Assembly: GCA_023853785.1 (NCBI GenBank)
Contig: JAJIRX010000793.1
Location: forward strand, 1-64,000
Direction: 5' to 3'
Origin: Psilocybe azurescens
Taxonomy: Eukaryota; Basidiomycota; Agaricomycetes; Agaricales; Agrocybaceae
Length of the DNA stretch: 64,000 nucleotides
A program made the position numbers and the translations under genes. Below are positions 22,866-33,829 of this stretch, piece after piece; within the stretch, counting starts at the first letter, position 1; every line of letters starts with the position of its first letter. A model generated the notes under the pieces. That model was given only the letters and a program-made list of their open reading frames with translations, did no database searches and had not been told where the DNA came from.

Positions 22866-23144
22866 CCACACTCGTTCCTTGCCATGAACAGCCATCTATG
22901 TGAAGATGGGGTGGAAGGGGAAAGGTGGGTGGAAGAGAGGAAGGGTGGGAAGAAATGAATCTGCACCATGGGTTCACAAATGTTTGAGTCACGTGATTTT
23001 CAAATGTGCCACATCAGGCCACACTGTAAAGCTCACCCTACAGACTGAACAAAATACAGAATTCTGTTGACAGGGACCATGTACACTCAGAAAAATGCAT
23101 CAGTCTATTGACTCTATACTCTCTACTGTGTTCTATGTGTGATA
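22866..23144 (-). repeat. Interior block of the TIR superfamily, reverse orientation
   Basis: The sequence from about 22900 to 23144 is the reverse complement of 20600-20850. It shares the ACAGAATTCTGTTGA, CATCAGTCTATTGACTC and GTGTTCTATGTGTGATA stretches. It is cut short at 23144 by the Tc1 element. Confidence 0.6.
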
Positions 23145-23359
23145 TCCAGTAGCTCAAACTTTTGTCCCAATGTTTTGTGTTTTTGGATAAATTGGTTTAT
23201 AACTCAGTAATGGCTGGAGATAAAATTCTGATATTTTTATTGTAGATACTAGACACTAATACCTAAAACCTGACTGCTTAATCACATAATATGAAACAGA
23301 ATTTATTAAATGATAAATCAAACAAAATGGCTTATCATTGGGACAAAAGTTTGAGCCTC
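23145..23359. repeat. Left TIR of the Tc1 element
   Basis: The outer motif is AGCTCAAACTTTTGTCCCAA at about 23150 and the inner inverted copy TTGGGACAAAAGTTTGAGCC is at about 23339-23358. The middle (GTAATGGCTGGAGATAAAAT) is mirrored in the right TIR. Confidence 0.85.
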
Positions 23360-23538
23360 TAATTTAAAACCAATAATATGGTTTACAGGTATAAAATGTT
23401 CTTGAATTGACTGTGGGAATGGTAAAAAATGTCATGTAATTTTGTTTGTATTGATTTGCTGTGTTGAAATCAATTTCAACCACCTTTATCTCTTACTATA
23501 ACCTCATAAAACCTACATCTGCTTCTCAGTGTTCTGCT

Positions 23539-24522
23539 ATGGCTTCTCTTCTTGAAGAAGGATATTCCCTTCATCAAACAGAGTCTAAAACTAGTCTAGA
23601 AAAGTCTACTATTGGGAGGATCAAGAAAGAATTGGGTTTGGACAAAGAAAACAATAAACCAGGCTGACATGCCAAGCTTTCTGAAAGAAATAAACAAGCA
23701 GTTTGTCAACAAATCAGCACTGGAAAGCTTGACAATGCTGTTCAGGCCACCCATTACATTAATGCCATTATATCTACCCCAGTCTCAGCCCAAACAGTCA
23801 GAAATGCACTAAAGGGAAACAATTTTCAGTCGATTGTTAAGCAGAAATGACCTCTGCTTAAACAGGCTCACAGAAACAAATATCTTAACTTTGCCCAATA
23901 CCATAAAAACTGGACAGTTGAAGATTGGAAACAGGTCTTGTAGACAGATGAAACAAAGATTAACAGGATTGGATCAGATGGGAGGGTCTACACTTGGAAA
24001 CAGAAGGGAGAAGCACTTTCAGACAGGACTACTATCCCAACAGTCAAACATGGAGGAGGGAATAACCTCATGGAATGGGATTGCATGGGTTGGAATGGAG
24101 TAGGAAAGCTGATAGAAATGCAGAGGATTATGAATGCTGATCAATATTGTGCTATTTTAGAGGAGGGGGTAGAAAAAAGCTTTGAAAAATTGGGAGTTCC
24201 AGAAGAGAAGAGGATTTTCAGCAGGACAATGACCCCAAACATACCTCAAAAAGGCTGACCAATGGTTTGAAGAAAACAACATTCAAGTTATGGAATGGCC
24301 TGCCCAATACCCAGATATAAACCTCATTGAACACTTGTGGGAACACTTGAAAGATGTTTAAATGAATATCCAACGCCACCCAAAGGAGTACATGAATTAT
24401 GGGAGAGAGTGGCAGAGGAGTGGAGCAAGATTACACCAGAAACATGCCAAACACTCATGGAAAGCATGCTCAGAAGAATTGCAGTAGTCTTTAAGACAAA
24501 AGGAGGTCATGCCAAGTATTGA
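23539..24522 (+). pseudogene. Tc1-like DD34E transposase (broken)
   Basis: The first part reads MASLLEEGYSLHQTES and STIGRIKKELGLDKENNKPG, a helix-turn-helix start. It continues in other frames with ISTGKLDNAVQATHYIN, VSAQTVRNALKGNNF, NWTVEDWKQVL then TDETKINRIGSDGRVY (first catalytic Asp), KHGGGNNLMEWDCMGWNG, a DNDPKHTS-equivalent in a shifted frame near 24225-24250 (second Asp), and PAQYPDINLIEHLWEHLK (Glu). It ends TKGGHAKY. Cut-and-paste transposition into TA is known for this family. At least three frame changes and two stops make this copy inactive. Confidence 0.85.
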
Positions 24523-24536
24523 ATAGTATTATAATA

Positions 24537-24750
24537 GAGGCTCAAACTTTTGTCCCAATGATAAGCTATTTTGTTTGATTTATTATTTAATTAATTATGT
24601 TTCATATCACATGATTTAGCATTCAGGTTTTAGGTATTAATGTCTAGTATCTACAATAAAAATATCAGAATTTTATCTCCAGCCATTACTGAGTTATAAA
24701 CCAATTTATCCAAAAACACAAAACATTGGGACAAAAGTTTGAGCTACCTG
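24537..24750. repeat. Right TIR of the Tc1 element
   Basis: The inner motif CTCAAACTTTTGTCCCAATG is at about 24541 and the outer inverted copy ends in GTTTGAGCTACCTG at 24750, followed by TA. Confidence 0.85.
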
Positions 24751-24774
24751 TAAGTCTGCTCTCTGATGGCCCAA

Positions 24775-24940
24775 GCTGGAATATTGTTACCCAGGTATGG
24801 AGTCCAGGTGGATTCTAATTGAACTCCACCTGGACTCCAGTTAACTCAAGTGGAATTGCTTGAAGTCCACCTATAAAGATAATTTTCTGAACACTTGCGT
24901 ATGTTCCAGACGGAGTATCTGGGTGGAAGTAAAATACACA
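24775..24940 (-). repeat. Fragment of the type E TIR element
   Basis: In reverse complement this matches the left end of the element at 48809: a TACTTCCACCCAGATACTCC terminus, then AAATTATCTTT and a series of CCACCTGGACTCC words. It is a truncated terminus. Confidence 0.6.
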
Positions 24941-25026
24941 GATATTGTGTATATAATTGCTGTATATTATACAAACATCACTTTTGTAAATAAAACTTAC
25001 AGTTGAAAAACAGAGTTTCTGTTTTT
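24941..25026 (+). repeat. Fragment of the CACTG-ended foldback element
   Basis: The sequence around GATATTGTGTATATAATTGC and AAACTTACAGTTGAAAAACA matches 55430-55520 in the left arm of the large palindrome. This is a third, short copy in the window. Confidence 0.65.
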
Positions 25027-25519
25027 TGCCTATTTTTTATTTTTTTATTTTTTTTTAAAAACCCTGTTTATTCTCCTATGTGGTGGACCATATGGTGGAG
25101 AGTAAGTCTACGGTTCAGCTAGCTAACAAGTGATATGTCTAGATAAAAGGCCCCTGGAACAACAATGGAGGTCGTAAGTCAACCCCAATAATTAAGATAT
25201 GCATGCACCGAAAAGGAATGAGAGGACAAAAGAGGGAAGTCAGGGCATAGAGGAGGGGTGTTGTAGTATACTTTTGATAGAACAGAACAGATAATGATAA
25301 AAATAATACATGAAGGGAGAATGTAATAGGAGGAGAGAGGAGGAGAAAGAGGAACAAAGGATGAACAAAAGGAAATCAAAAGGAAAAGGAAAAAGAAAAA
25401 GAAAAGAAACAGAAAAGAAAGGCAGGCCAGGGCTTCATCATTGTCATCATCCATCATCATGCTCTTTGTCCTCCAGTTGCAGGGGTTGTATGTGGCTGAA
25501 AAAGGACCAGAGGTGCTCA

Positions 25520-27254
25520 GTTTCCAGTAACAATGTTGAGGAGCTGCTTGCATGCTGCTGGGGTGGCTAGTAGGCCAGTAAGGTTGTGAGTGTTCCAAGG
25601 CAGTGGTGCTAGCATGTGGTTGTGTGCATGGGCATAGGCAGGGCAGTGTAGGAGGAAGTGGCTGACAGTCTCATCATGTTCATGGCAACATGGACAGACC
25701 AGAGAGAGCAACTTTTTGATACAATGGAGATGCCTGGCCAAAGGGATATGTTCTGTGGCAATCTGGAACAACAGGCTGGTGTGTTTTCTGGGCAGGCATG
25801 TAGTCTCCATGAAGAATTGTTGGCTTGGAAGCTCTGGCACCATTTAGTGAACATGTTCATAATGCAGGGATCTATCCCATACACGCAGAGCCTTAGCCTT
25901 GACTGCTATCATGCATAGTTGTCAGGCAGAAGATCAACTGTAAAAGTGCCAAGGGCTGCCACACAAGAGTGGTGGTAGGTGCATGTTTGGAGTACAGTCT
26001 TGTTCTGCAGCCTCATTGCCAATGTTATCACTGTGCCCAGGTACCCATCATAGTTGGATGCACAGGTGGCAGTGTTTTTCCTGCAGTTTTGCCAGTTGTT
26101 TATGAAATTTGTTGAGGATATAGTGCCCTGAGCAATTGGCAGCTGCAGCCTGGATGGTTGCTTGGTTGTAAGGTCACCCTGTGTAGCTTCCCTCTCCCTT
26201 CTAGATGAAGTCCCAGTACACACCCAACACACTCACTCTTGTAAACTGTGTGTTGTTTGAGTGATCCTAGCTCATAATGTGCCTGCATTATCTCCTCCCC
26301 ATTTTTAAACATCACTGCTGCAGCCCCCACCTTACTATCCAAACCTGACCCATCCATATATATCTTCACTCTGTTCATATCTGCTGCATCCACCACCAAT
26401 GCCTCGTCTTTTGTCTCTGCAATCTCTACCTCCATGTGTGCCCTCCACTTGTTGTTGTTCTGCACCACTGCAATCCACTCCAACTGTGCAGGTACCATCT
26501 GCATCTCCTTCAACTCCACCATCAGGAAGTGCAGGGGTAGAGTGAGATTTGACAAAATGTGAGGCTGCACCCAGTGCCGCCCTGCCTAGTGGATTGGTGT
26601 CAGGCAGTGATGCAAGATGGAGCACAGCTGAGATATGCTTCTGCTCAACAAGTATGTGGAATGGAAGAAGGTTGGCCAGGGTGTCAATGACATCGGTGGG
26701 AGATGTTCTCATTGCACCAGTAATTGCCAAAGCTGTGCAGCACTGAACAGAGGCCAGCTTAGTGATCACAGCCTGACCACTGCATTGGGCCTCTATGTTG
26801 GTGTGTCACCAGTTTTGTGGAGTTAGGAATACATCTGCAGCATACAGCATGTATGGGACTGCAATAGATAGGCAGAGCCTGTGCATGTGTTGTCAGGACA
26901 CCCCTTTGGTGGTCTGTGCTAGACGTATGAACTGCTGCACCTATTTTTGCCATTTCTTTGCAGCTGCTGTGGCCTGCTCCTTCCAGTCCAGCCTCTTATC
27001 CACAAACACTCTTAGAACTTTGCTGAGCAGCATGGCTTGATGATCTGGTCATCCAGAATCAAGTCAGAGTGCTGGATAGAACCTGTTTCTTTGTCACCAA
27101 ATCCTCCTCCACCTTCCTTGAGGCATCTAGAAGCTGAAACTTCTCAACCCCAAACTTGCAATTGTGATCCCTTGCCCAATCCATCCCACTCCTAGCCACA
27201 ACATCAACTCTTTCAATTTCTCATTTGTTTCCTCAAAATTCAGCCCTATTGCCA
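25520..27254 (-). pseudogene. LINE ORF2 3' half: RT thumb, RNase H, zinc tail
   Basis: The minus strand reads LNFEETNEKLKELM (near 27235), VLRVFVDKRLDWKEQAT, LYAADVFLTPQN, VITKLASVQCCTALAITGAM (near 26760), DTLANLLPFHILVEQ, the RNase H start VKIYMDGSGLDSKVGAAAVM (about 26400-26340), and a terminal zinc region VCPCCHEHDETVSHFLLHCP (near 25690). Frames change several times and stops are present. Nothing suggests activity. The 3' part to 25140 remains open in places but is low-complexity. Confidence 0.8.
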
Positions 27255-28404
27255 GTACTTTACAGTGCCCCACTGGTACTGGTCAGAACTGGTCAAATCC
27301 ACTTGGACCCAGTCAGAACCAATCAGAATCCAGTCAGAATTTCTCAGAATGTACTTACTCAGTGTACAAAATAATGCTTAGTCAGCCTTATATAATAATT
27401 GCTTACATAAGCTTATAAGCAATGTATTGAAATCACATGATATTGTATGCTTAGTCAGTATTATATAATATTTCTTACATAAGCTCTTAAGTAATCTATT
27501 CAGGTCACATGATATTTATAATAAATGCAAAATTATAAAATACAATCAACAGAAATTGAACCAACAGCTTTATATATATTAATTCTATACATGCTTTACC
27601 AACTACACTATTATTGTTTGTAGTATTCTCAACATTTTATGAATTATATACTATTCTTTACAACACCCAATAATATATTCTGGCACTTCCTCTGAAGCTA
27701 TACCCACATATTATATATCAAAATGATCAGAAAATTGAGATCAATGCATTTGTAATTATATCGTCATTTGAATATTATGTCAGCATGTTCAATATACAAA
27801 CTACTGTAAATTTAAATAAATATGGAGATTGTAAACTACTTTTGCAACAAAATAGAACTCTGTTAGCTATATTTTAATAGTGTTGCAATAAGAAAAATTA
27901 ATGGAATACAAAGATCAATTTTATTCAAGAAATTTAGATTATATAAGCACAGATTTATATGAAAAATAGGTATTTCTTTACCAGAAATTTTTAATTTTAT
28001 ATAACCATTATATAAACATATTCTCCTCAATTTTACAATTCTAACAATACCAAATTTGTCATAAACTGATAAGATCTATATATACTTTTTGTGTTATTAC
28101 TTGCTGAGCTGTAAATAGTATGCTGACATAATATGGTTCCCCTTGGTACCACTCAGATTCTGCTCGGAATTGGGTCTAACTGGGTTTCAAATTTGATGAA
28201 TTCCACTTGGATTCCAGTCAGATTCCAGTCAGATTCTGATCAGATTTTGGTCAAACTCAGTAACAGTGGAACCAGTTGGTACTGGTGGTTCCAATCAGAA
28301 TCTGGTTGGAAAAATTTGGACATTTTCCTGCTAATTTAACAGGGACACTGCCAAATAAAATTCTGATCAGTACCTGTGAGGAGTGTAAAAACCTCCTATT
28401 GCCA
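27246..28404. repeat. 9-bp target duplication flanking element F
   Basis: CTATTGCCA occurs at 27246-27254 and again at 28396-28404, exactly flanking the element. Joining across one copy restores LINE coding sequence (ALVAIG before LNFEETNEKL). Confidence 0.85.
27255..28395 (+). mobile_element. TIR element F (CTTTAC superfamily), non-autonomous
   Basis: Its ends are GTACTTTACAGTGCCCCACT and, reversed, GAGGTTTTTACACTCCTCAC, both followed by GGTACTGATCAGAA-like sequence. The subterminal regions are made of GGTCAGAATC words. The interior (27420-28110) is very AT-rich and non-coding. It is bounded by a perfect 9-bp duplication, which suggests a Mutator-like insertion mode. Confidence 0.75.
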
Positions 28405-28500
28405 CCAAAGCTAGTTGTGGATTCAGACCTATAAAATTTTGTCCATGCAATCACAACTCCACATGGTGCACAAATAGTTTCTACACACTAATATTGAGCA
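28396..28500 (-). pseudogene. LINE reverse transcriptase fragment between two insertions
   Basis: On the minus strand this reads NFIGLNPQLALVAIG up to the edge of element F. It corresponds to the region around the usual FVDD RT motif, here degenerate. The left limit is where the C1-type block begins and is approximate. Confidence 0.55.
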
Positions 28501-29849
28501 GGACTGAAATAATTTAACTTTGAATACAACAGAATCCAGTTGGATTCCAACTAGAATATTTCAATCTTTCAATCTTAGTGTAAATTCATATAAGTGCAAT
28601 ATAATATATTAATAACTATATACTACATTATTATCTACTTGCAAAGCCCATTGTAACAAAATAAAAATCAAATAAAAAACATAACAGACTAAAAAGATGG
28701 GTGGGAGGGTATATACTTAGGTTAAATGAACAAACAAACATATAAATGTAAAAGAAAATGAGAGAACAAAAAGAAAAAAAAGTGAAAAAAAATAAAAAAT
28801 AAAAAAAAGCGTGGCAGAGGGGTGGTCGTGTTGGTCATACATGCTGTCATTGTGGTGGGCATGGTATGCATCTGCCATATGTGTCATTGTCCTTGCAGCT
28901 GTTGTGTCTGTCATGGCCATCATACTCAGTGCCACACATGTCATCGTTGTCCTTGCAGCCATCATGTCCATCACACACATCATGGGTGCTGTATGTTGGT
29001 GGTGTTGTACTCAGTGCTGTACATGTTGTTGTTGTGGTCACTGTGCATGTCCTGCATGTTGTTGTCATCATCCATATGTGTTGTGTCTGCTTTCGTATGT
29101 ACCATTGTTGTACCGTACATGTTGCATGTGTTGCAGTACGTGCAGTACATACACATACACCGTCGGTCTATATGAAAAAGAGGGGGGAGGGTTAGTGGCG
29201 GTGGTGGGTGGGGTTCGCAACTTACCTGGTGTTGCAGCCTCATTCATGTCACTTTATTTCCTGCTCACATCCCCTCCCCTTGTTCTGCCTTGTTCCCTCT
29301 TGGTCTGGTGTCATTGTCGTTGTATACAGAGCCGTCATTGTTGTTGTTGTACTGTGTATGTGTGTCCAGGGTTGTCATCATTGTACACAGACCCGTCATC
29401 AGTTGGTGGTGCCACAATGCATGTCAGGTTGGGTTGGCAAGTGCCTGGCTCTGACTGACAATGGCAAGGTGGTGAGGCATGCACAATGGTAGCAGCAGGG
29501 AGGTAGTGGTCAGAGGAAGAGGTAGGGTGGTTGGAGTAACCAACAGACCAATGTGGCAACCAAAAGTCATGCATGGGACATTGTTTACTGTTGCCAAGAA
29601 TTGCCAAGAAATAATTCGGATTGGTATGTATACAATCAAAATTTTAAGTCTGTTTTTGGTTCTGTTTTTGGTTCTGTTCCAGGGTATTCTGTTTTGTAAA
29701 CAGATTCTGTTCAATTCTGCCAGAATTGACACTAAATAATATAGCAGGGCCTTGTGCTATATTTTGCCCTCATTTCTGGCAGAATAGCAGATTCCACAGC
29801 AGACTCCAGTGGACTCTGGCCAGAATATATGGGGGACACAAAAGCCCTT
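28501..29849 (+). mobile_element. TIR element C1 (CpG-depleted copy)
   Basis: It is homologous, in opposite orientation, to the C2 element at 42648-44522. Shared parts are the A-rich block with GTGGGAGGGTATATACTTAG, the satellite region, GGTTCGCAACTTACCTGGTG, TGCCTGGCTCTGAC and a right end GGGGGACACAAAAGCCC. Almost every CG of C2 is TG or CA here. On the minus strand the donor-like CAG/GTAAGT is retained (about 29219-29227). The left end is not defined and may be truncated. Plus-strand ORFs up to 215 codons in this block are antisense satellite and not called. Confidence 0.65.
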
Positions 29850-31156
29850 GCTCTCTGTTGACCAGGATGACTGGACATATTTTATTTGGGTGTGTTCTGT
29901 GGGTAGTAGGGTAATGAGAGAGTCAATGTTAATTTGTACATGTGAGGCTCTTGAAGTTGATGTAAGATTCTTGAATGACACATATGTTGAAATACTGGTG
30001 CAAGAACCCCAAAAGGTCACCCTGCACCTCCAGCGACTTTGGCACATTCTGTTGCCAGATGTGCAGTCACAGAAAGGGGCTGACTCTTCAGGCATTGCTG
30101 GGGCCTAGTGTGGCACCCTGTGCTGACTCCTCCTGGAGGAGCCTGGCTTGTTCCTCCTGAACCTCAGCCTCATCTGCCCATGACAGGTCTGCCTCAACCT
30201 GTGTCCCAGCTAAAACCATAGATCTCTCTACCACCCCACCCACCTCCTGGTCACCCACTCCAGCCCCTAAGCTGTTTCAGCAGTTGAAGTACTGCTTGAT
30301 TGGGTTCTGCAATAGCACTGAGGGAGGTCGCCCCCACCCTGCATCTCAAACAGCACCTGTGAAAGCACCTGCTCCTACTACCCTCTTCTTCCCTTCCTTC
30401 CCTCCCTTCCCTGCACCCCCCTCCTTTTCTCCTGACACCATCCAGCTTGCAGCAAGTGGGGTCAATGACACAGCTGCCTGTGGTGCCATTGGTGTTCCCC
30501 TCCACCCTCACCCCTCTTGCCCCCAGCTAGCCACCCAAAACCTTGTCCATTCACTGAGAAGTGTGCTGCTGACCAGTCGCCTTGCCAATTTCCATCCATC
30601 ACTTGCCATTGGGTGTCCTTATGATTTGTATAGGTGGTGTTGGTATCTAGAAGCTCCCAAGTAGCTGGGTCATTAGTAGGGAAGAACCAGTATTTGGCCC
30701 TGGTGTGCGGGCATGCAGTGCAGTACACTTCTCAACAAAGACAGGGCACATCCTGTCACCAGCACTGTGTCCAATGCCAGCCCCATCCCCTCCAGCAGCT
30801 TTGCAGTTACTGCATCCAAGCTCTGTGGCATCCACAATGCACGCAGAGGTGTGGTGTAGATCTCTGCATCACGCACATGTATTCTTCTCCGCTTTGTAAT
30901 TGGCTGCAACATGCCCTGGGTCCCAGCGTTGGCATTTCAGGCAGCAATGTGGCTCTGAGTGTAGCTTGTGGGCCAGACAATGCCTTCCCCAATCAACAGC
31001 CCCTGGGAAATAGCAAGGTTGGCCGCCATCCTCAAGTAGAAGCCCAAGAGCATAAAGCCCAGGCTCTGCGTTGTCATACCCCAATTTTGATTGGATATGA
31101 GATTTATCTATAAGCTTAGAGCATCTGTCTCAACTCACCATTGCATGCAGAAGCGT
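29850..31156 (-). pseudogene. LINE ORF1 zinc-knuckle protein and start of the endonuclease
   Basis: The minus strand shows NLAISQGLLI (about 31040), CCLKCQRW followed by GHVAANYK (a CCHC knuckle with Tyr in place of one Cys, about 30930), GDRMCPVFVEKC (near 30750) and FFPTNDPATWELLD (near 30660). A Gly/Arg-rich low-complexity linker follows, and then the apurinic-like endonuclease start IWQQNV, SLEVQGDLLG, CVIQESYINFKSLTCTN and PVILVNRE, cut off by C1 at 29849. Frames shift repeatedly. ORF1 binds element RNA, and the endonuclease nicks the target in this class. Confidence 0.7.
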
Positions 31157-31889
31157 GTACTTTACAGTGCCCCCATTTTCCGTTGGACTCCAACGGACTT
31201 TCACCGGACCCAGCCAATTCCAATGGACAGTCCATTGGACGTCCAATGGATTCCGTTGGACTTGAGAAAATTCGGTACCAGTCCAGTCAGAGTCCGGCCA
31301 AATTCCGGTCAAAGTCCGGTCAAGTCACTTCAAGACAGAAAACAGGTGGACTGGCCGGACTGTCCAGTCTGTTGGACTTCCGTTGGACTTCCAGTGGACT
31401 TCCAGTGGACTCTCAGCACTTAATTAGACCAGATCCAAGAGTGCTCTGTCCAGTGGATGTCCAGTGGACTGTCACTGGTTTAATTGCAGACTTGGGAGGG
31501 AGTTAGGGACAGTAGCAATGTTCTTGGAAGCTTTGGGAGCCATATTAAGGAAGCTAGATCACTAGGATAATACTTCAATCTTATCTTTAATTCATGTAAC
31601 AATGTAATATAATATATTGAAAACTATATACTACATTATTATCTGACTTTGTGAATTTCACTAAGTCCAACTTTAAATTCACATGGAATGGAATCCAATT
31701 GGATTCCAACTGGAATACTTTAATCTTAGCTTAAATTTATGTGACAATGTAATATAATATATTAAAAACTATATACTACATGATTATATACAGGTAAAAA
31801 TAAAATAAAAACATAATAAAAAAGAAACAAAAAAGAAAAACAGAAAGAAAGAACGGAAAAAGGGGGCGGAGGGTACATTGGTGGTGCCG

Positions 31890-33150
31890 TTGTCCATGTT
31901 ATCGACATCGTGGTCGGCCGTACCCGTCGTTGTATGCGTCGGTGTCGCCGTCGGGTGTTGTCGTCGACCGTACCCGCTGTGGTACGTGGTCGGTGTCGTC
32001 CGTACATGTCGTGGTATGCGTCGCTGCTGTCGTCGCGTGTCGTGGTCGTCTCCCTGTCGTCCTCGCTGTCGCTGTGGTGGTACGTGTCGTCGCGGTCCGT
32101 ACCCGTTGTGGTACGTGTCGGTGTCGTCGTCCACCGTGCCTCTCCTGGCACCCGTCGGTCCCTTCGTCGCTGGTCGCCGCGGTCCGTACCTGTCGCGGTA
32201 CGTGTCGGTGTCGTTGTCGTGTCGGTGTCATCGCCGCGTGTTGTCGTCGCCGTGGTGGTATCTGTCGGTGCCGTCGTCGCGGGTTGTCCTCGTCCCTCGC
32301 CCTCGCCGTCCTCGCCGTCCACGTCCTAGCCGTCCCTCGCCCCTCGCCGTCCACGTCCTCGTCCTCGTCCTCGCCGTCCACGTCCACGTCCTCGCCGCCC
32401 ACGCCCTCGCCGCCGTCCTCGTCCCTGCCGCCCTCGTCCTAGCCGCCGTACTCGCCCTCGCCGTCGTCCTCGTCCCCGTCCACGTCCTCGCCGCCGTCTC
32501 CGCTCGCCGCTGTACTTGCCCTCGCTGTCGCCCTCGTCCCCGCTGCCGTACTCGCCCTCGCCGTCGTCTCGTCCCTCGCCGCCGTACTCGCCCTCGCCGT
32601 CGTCCTCGTCCCCGCCCACGTCCTCGCTGCCGACCGCCCTCGCCGTCGTCCTCGTCCCCGCCGCCGTCCTCGTCCCCGCCGCCCACGTCCTCGCTGCCGT
32701 ACTCGCCCTCGCCGTCGTCCTCGTCCCCGCCGCCGTACTCGCCCTCGCCGTCGTCCTCGTCCTCGCTGCCGTACTCGCCCTCGCCGTCGCTCCTCGTCCC
32801 CGCCGTACTCGCCCTCGCCGTCGTCTCTCGCTCCTCGCCGTCGTCCTCGTCCTCGCCGCAGTCCTCGTCCTCGTCGGCCGTACTTCGCCCCTCGCTGTCG
32901 TCCCTCGCCCTCGCTGTCGCTCCTTGCCCTCGCCGCCGTCCTTGCTCTTGCCGCCGTCCTCGCCCTCGTCCTGGTCCACGCCGGTGTCTTGGCCCTCACC
33001 GTCGTGGTCGTGGTCCTAGCCGTCGTCCTCGCGGTCCTCGCCCTCGCCCTCGCCCTCGCCCCTCGCCCTCGCCCTCGCCCTCGCGGTCCTCGTCGTGGTC
33101 TCGTCCGGCGTCCTCGTCCGGCGTCCTCGTTGTCGCTGTCGCAGTCGTCC
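31890..33150. repeat. GC-rich degenerate trinucleotide-based satellite
   Basis: Words such as CTCGCCGTCGTCCTCGTCC repeat with a mixed 3/6-base period. The strand is strongly biased to C and T. Because few stop codons can arise, long frames are open on both strands (up to 498 codons on the plus strand). They translate to low-complexity Pro/Ser/Val/Arg or Gly/Arg/Asp sequence and are not credible genes. Confidence 0.8.
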
Positions 33151-33396
33151 GCGTCCTCGTCCTCGTCGGTGTGGCCGTCGCGGTCGTTCTTGTCCTCTGT
33201 CGCGTCGGGTTGGCTCTCGCCTGGCTCCGACCGACGAGGCGGTGGTGGTGGAAGGAAAAATGGTTGGGGTCGGAATCAACAACGGACCGACGCGGCATCA
33301 ATATGTCACGCGCGTTGTTGTTTGTCCCGTGCCGAGCAGTGCCGAGAATTTCGGCCGCATCACTATCTATTTAACTAATTTTATAATTTTCCATAA

Positions 33397-33482
33397 GCCT
33401 TTGTGGCTCAGTTGGTTTATCCCGCTTGCGTTCGGCATTCTCCGATGCCCGAGTTCAATTCTCGTTAGTGTCTTTTTTTTTT
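33397..33482 (+). ncRNA. tRNA-like (SINE-like) module with pol III signals
   Basis: The sequence has an A box TGGCTCAGTTGG (33404-33415), a B box-like GAGTTCAATTC (33451-33461) about 35 bases later, and a T-run directly downstream (about 33472-33482), as in a pol III unit. A T-arm-like stem (CGAG/CTCG) and a central hairpin GGCAT/ATGCC can form, but no 3' acceptor strand pairs with GCCTTTG. It is therefore tRNA-derived rather than a functional tRNA gene. A related copy is at 50263-50342. Confidence 0.5.
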
Positions 33483-33829
33483 CTATACTAGTATAAATTA
33501 TAATAAAAGGACATCCGTTGGACTTCCATTGGAATTCCGTTGGACTTGTCCGCTGGAATTCCAATGGTCATGTCCGGTGGGATTCCGATGGACTTCCATT
33601 TGACTTCCGTTGGACTTCTGTTGGTTCTGTCCGGTCATTTCCAGTGGACAGTCCACCCGGACAGTCCGTTGGACTTGTAGTCCGGTCGGACTTTCACCGG
33701 AATCTCACCGGAATCTCACCGGAAAAATTCAGCAGTCCTAGACCAGAAAAATTGTCATTCTGAATATAGAAAGTCCGACGGAGTCCGACCGGAGTCCGAC
33801 CAAAAAATGGGGGGCTGTGTAAAGACCTC

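Larger units (their letters stand above)
23145..24750 (+). mobile_element. Tc1/mariner transposon with compound TIRs
   Basis: The 1.6-kb element is bounded by TA on both sides (23143-23144 and 24751-24752). The TIRs are about 210 bp long. Each carries the 20-base motif CTCAAACTTTTGTCCCAATG at its outer end and an inverted copy at its inner end. The transposase between them is broken. Confidence 0.85.
25027..31156 (-). mobile_element. LINE (Tad-like), broken into three pieces by two TIR elements
   Basis: On the minus strand the order is ORF1 gag and the start of the endonuclease (31156-29850), then the inserted TIR element C1, a short RT piece (about 28500-28396), the inserted TIR element F, and RT thumb through RNase H to the end (27254-25520). 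This is the normal 5' to 3' order of a Tad/I-type LINE. A T-rich stretch at about 25027-25065 is where the element's A-rich tail would lie. Most of the endonuclease and the RT fingers/palm are missing at the C1 junction. Confidence 0.75.
31157..33829 (+). mobile_element. TIR element A1 (CTTTAC superfamily, CpG-rich copy)
   Basis: It runs from a type A end (GTACTTTACAGTGCCCCCAT) to a reversed type B end (GTCTTTACACAGCCCCCCAT). Both ends carry arrays of CCGTTGGACTTCC or CGGTCGGACTCC words. The interior, left to right, is the A-type conserved block (to about 31560), an AT-rich block with AATATATTAAAAAC, an A-rich strip, a GC-rich satellite, a conserved block around GGCTCCGACCGACGAGGCGG, and a tRNA-like module. 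No transposase is present. No clear target duplication was found. Confidence 0.65.

Noticed and set aside
28811..29458. 215-codon plus-strand frame rich in Cys, Val and His
   Set aside because: Antisense satellite of the CpG-decayed copy C1. The Cys and Val richness follows from TGT and GTT words.
31878..33374. 498-codon plus-strand open frame and overlapping long frames on the other strand
   Set aside because: The DNA is a C/T-rich trinucleotide-based satellite in which stop codons hardly occur in any frame. The translation is low-complexity and the region is the satellite part of element A1.
33397..33475. Functional tRNA gene
   Set aside because: A and B boxes and a terminator are present, but the 3' acceptor strand does not pair with the 5' strand. 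It is called tRNA-like only.
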